NCBI GenBank assembly: GCA_016208665.1
Contig: JACQXT010000071.1
Span: forward strand, 1 to 6,011
Length of the DNA: 6,011 bases
Direction of reading: 5' to 3'
DNA from: Chitinivibrionia bacterium
GTDB lineage: Bacteria; Krumholzibacteriota; Krumholzibacteriia; WVZY01
A program made the translations under genes and the position numbers. Positions 4,897-6,011 of the stretch are shown piece after piece. Each line of letters begins with the position of its first letter. Position 1 is the first letter of the stretch. The notes under the pieces are model-generated. The model did not search any database. It was not told the DNA's origin and saw only the letters and a program-made list of their open reading frames with translations.

Positions 4897-5628
4897 TCAG
4901 AACACTATTCCGACTGAGATCGTGAGATAATGAGCCGTGCCGCCGATTCGCTGTCCGGTCGGGTATTCCCCCGTTGCCTGATACCGATATCCTGCCAGGA
5001 TAATGGGCATCGGTCCAGTGCCGGCGTTCATCTGTCCGCCTGCTCCGAATCCAAAAGTCGTGCCGCCTCGATCACATCCCGAAACACCTTCAACCCAACC
5101 CAGAGCATATCCCAAATCGCCGTAAACGAACACCCTCACCAGGTCTCCACCCTCGTAGACGCGTGCGTGGAAGAAGATCGGAAGCGTAGCAGCTACTGGC
5201 CAATAGTCATAACCAAGGCCAAGACTCAGGAAAATACGCTCACCGAAGTAGACGCCGCTAACCGATCCTGCCGACATATACGCGCGAGCAGCGCCCCAAC
5301 GCGGTCCTATCCAGGTCGTGTTCTTCCAGCCTCGAAGCAGATTCCGCTTCAATGAGGCACAGCCCTGCAGTTCACGGCGATGCTGTTCGAGGTTATCGGC
5401 GTCGGTTATAGCGAAGATCTTCTTGGACGGCACTTTGAATACCATGCCGTCCGCGCGCTCGATGGTCACCTTCTTTCCTGGGACGTTATCGATAATCTTC
5501 CCGGTTATCGTGCCGCCGTTGTTCAGCAGTAAAATGTCGTCGTAATCATGCACCTGGCCAAAACTGGTCGTCGCGACCGCTGTGCACAATAGCACAAGTA
5601 TGCCCACTCGGCGTGTGCTCTCAAACAT
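4897..5628 (-). CDS. Secreted protein of unknown function with an N-terminal 'NGG-x-I-x-G' module and a beta-rich, barrel-like C-terminus
   Basis: 243 residues from ATG at 5628; TTG at 5634, two codons earlier, is the alternative. GGAGG at 5644-5648 sits 9 nt from the TTG, while AAAGG sits 10 nt from the ATG. A clear signal peptide (STRRVGILVLLCTAVATTSFG) exports it. The mature protein opens with DDILLLNNGGTITGKIIDN and VPGKKVTIERADG, like the small beta module 'D-x-I-x-L-x-NG-x-x-I-x-G-x-I' common at the start of Bacteroidetes/FCB envelope proteins. After a charged, possibly helical stretch (about 78-105), residues from about 110 onward are Gly/aromatic-rich alternating strands (FLSLGLGYDYW, VRVFVYGDLGYALGW, FGFGAGGQMNAG), ending LTISVGIVF with a terminal Phe. 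That suggests an outer-membrane barrel or lipocalin-like fold. Two Cys (about 90 and 185) could form a disulfide. Function unknown. It has its own promoter. Confidence 0.75.
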   Translation of the reverse strand: MFESTRRVGILVLLCTAVATTSFGQVHDYDDILLLNNGGTITGKIIDNVPGKKVTIERADGMVFKVPSKKIFAITDADNLEQHRRELQGCASLKRNLLRGWKNTTWIGPRWGAARAYMSAGSVSGVYFGERIFLSLGLGYDYWPVAATLPIFFHARVYEGGDLVRVFVYGDLGYALGWVEGVSGCDRGGTTFGFGAGGQMNAGTGPMPIILAGYRYQATGEYPTGQRIGGTAHYLTISVGIVF

Positions 5629-5695
5629 GAGCAACCAACCTTTCCTCCGAACCTCTGAATAGCAATCTCTGCAGAGCTTGGATTATCGCTTACCT

Positions 5696-5724
5696 ACGAT
5701 ATTCTGCTTCTATCCGTGAGTCAA
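5696..5724 (-). promoter_or_regulatory. Sigma-70 promoter of the secreted protein gene
   Basis: On the minus strand TTGACT (5719-5724, 5 of 6) and TATCGT (5696-5701, 4 of 6) with the optimal 17-bp spacer. Transcription would start near 5689, giving a leader of about 60 nt that ends in GGAGGAAAGG. Confidence 0.65.
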
Positions 5725-5823
5725 GAAGAAATGACGGGGACTGTGGCTCAATGAGATACTTCGGTGCAAGACGAGACACATTGGGCTTTCCCTCGGTCCC
5801 CGCTTTTAGTAAATTCCCCCATC

Positions 5824-6011
5824 ATGACCAGGACCGACCTCATGGGTTATACTAAGCCGCAGTTGCAGCAACTGATGATCGAACTGGGGGAGAAGCCTTA
5901 TCATGGCGGGCAGTTGTTCAAGTGGTTTTACAAAATGACCCAAGCCGATTTGACGGTGATAACCGACCTCTCTAAAGATCTGCGCGGCCGTCTCAGTGAG
6001 ACATTCGAATT
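5824..6011 (+). CDS. rlmN: Dual-specificity 23S rRNA/tRNA adenine-C2 methyltransferase RlmN, N-terminus (partial, runs off the right edge)
   Basis: 62 codons from ATG at 5824 to the window end, open throughout. The sequence LQQLMIELGEKPYHGGQLFKWFYK followed by DLTVITDLSKDLRGRLSETFE matches the N-terminal HhH-like domain of RlmN, where 'GQ-x-F-x-W-x-Y' and 'MTNLSK-x-LR-x-x-L' are conserved. RlmN is a radical-SAM enzyme that methylates A2503 of 23S rRNA and A37 of some tRNAs; the radical-SAM Cys cluster lies beyond the window. ATG at 5842, in frame, is an alternative start preceded by CAGGA and sits closer to the family N-terminus. A weak -10-like TTTAGT about 15 nt upstream of the first ATG is the only promoter hint. 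Separate from and divergent to the secreted-protein gene. Confidence 0.88.
   Translation, partial: MTRTDLMGYTKPQLQQLMIELGEKPYHGGQLFKWFYKMTQADLTVITDLSKDLRGRLSETFE

Noticed and set aside
4930..5545. Plus-strand frames opposite the secreted protein gene
   Set aside because: The minus-strand gene has a signal peptide, promoter and ribosome site; the plus frames have none.
1..6011. CRISPR array, insertion sequence or rRNA
   Set aside because: No regularly spaced repeats, transposase-like frames with terminal repeats, or rRNA-like stretches were seen.

Overview
This window looks like bacterial chromosome: moderately GC-rich by eye, with short intergenic gaps, Shine-Dalgarno sequences and two tRNA genes without encoded CCA. 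The phylum cannot be read with certainty. A GlnRS gene, a lipoprotein with an SbsA-type Ig-like fold, and a secreted protein pairing a 'NGG-x-I-x-G-x-I' N-terminal segment with a beta-rich C-terminus ending in Phe suggest a Gram-negative of the FCB/candidate-phylum type (for example a Zixibacteria-like lineage). That placement is inference.

Left part (1-2111): the start of a membrane sensor protein, probably a histidine kinase, reads leftward off the window edge. About 270 bp from its start codon, reading rightward, is a consensus-quality sigma-54 (-24/-12) promoter, with an inverted repeat about 120-140 bp upstream of the predicted transcription start. It faces a gene for an exported protein with two tandem YHS/TRASH-like Cys domains. 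A small exported ORF that may be frameshifted follows, then a lipoprotein whose Ig-like domain carries a Met/His-rich stretch. The simplest reading is a two-component, sigma-54-controlled envelope metal module, most likely for copper or another thiophilic metal. It is organised like ZraSR/ZraP but with different effector proteins.

Middle part (2104-4060): a tRNA-Arg(UCU) gene whose 3' end lies in an 18-bp perfect palindrome, then glnS with its own terminator and promoter. All of these are on the minus strand and are housekeeping.

Right part (4144-6011): a peptidase of the M15 (D-Ala-D-Ala carboxypeptidase/endolysin) fold, divergent from glnS and ending in a set of competing inverted repeats; tRNA-Pro(UGG) with a strong sigma-70 promoter; a secreted, probably outer-membrane-associated protein of unknown function with its own promoter; and the first 62 codons of rlmN. 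No mobile element, CRISPR array or rRNA was seen.
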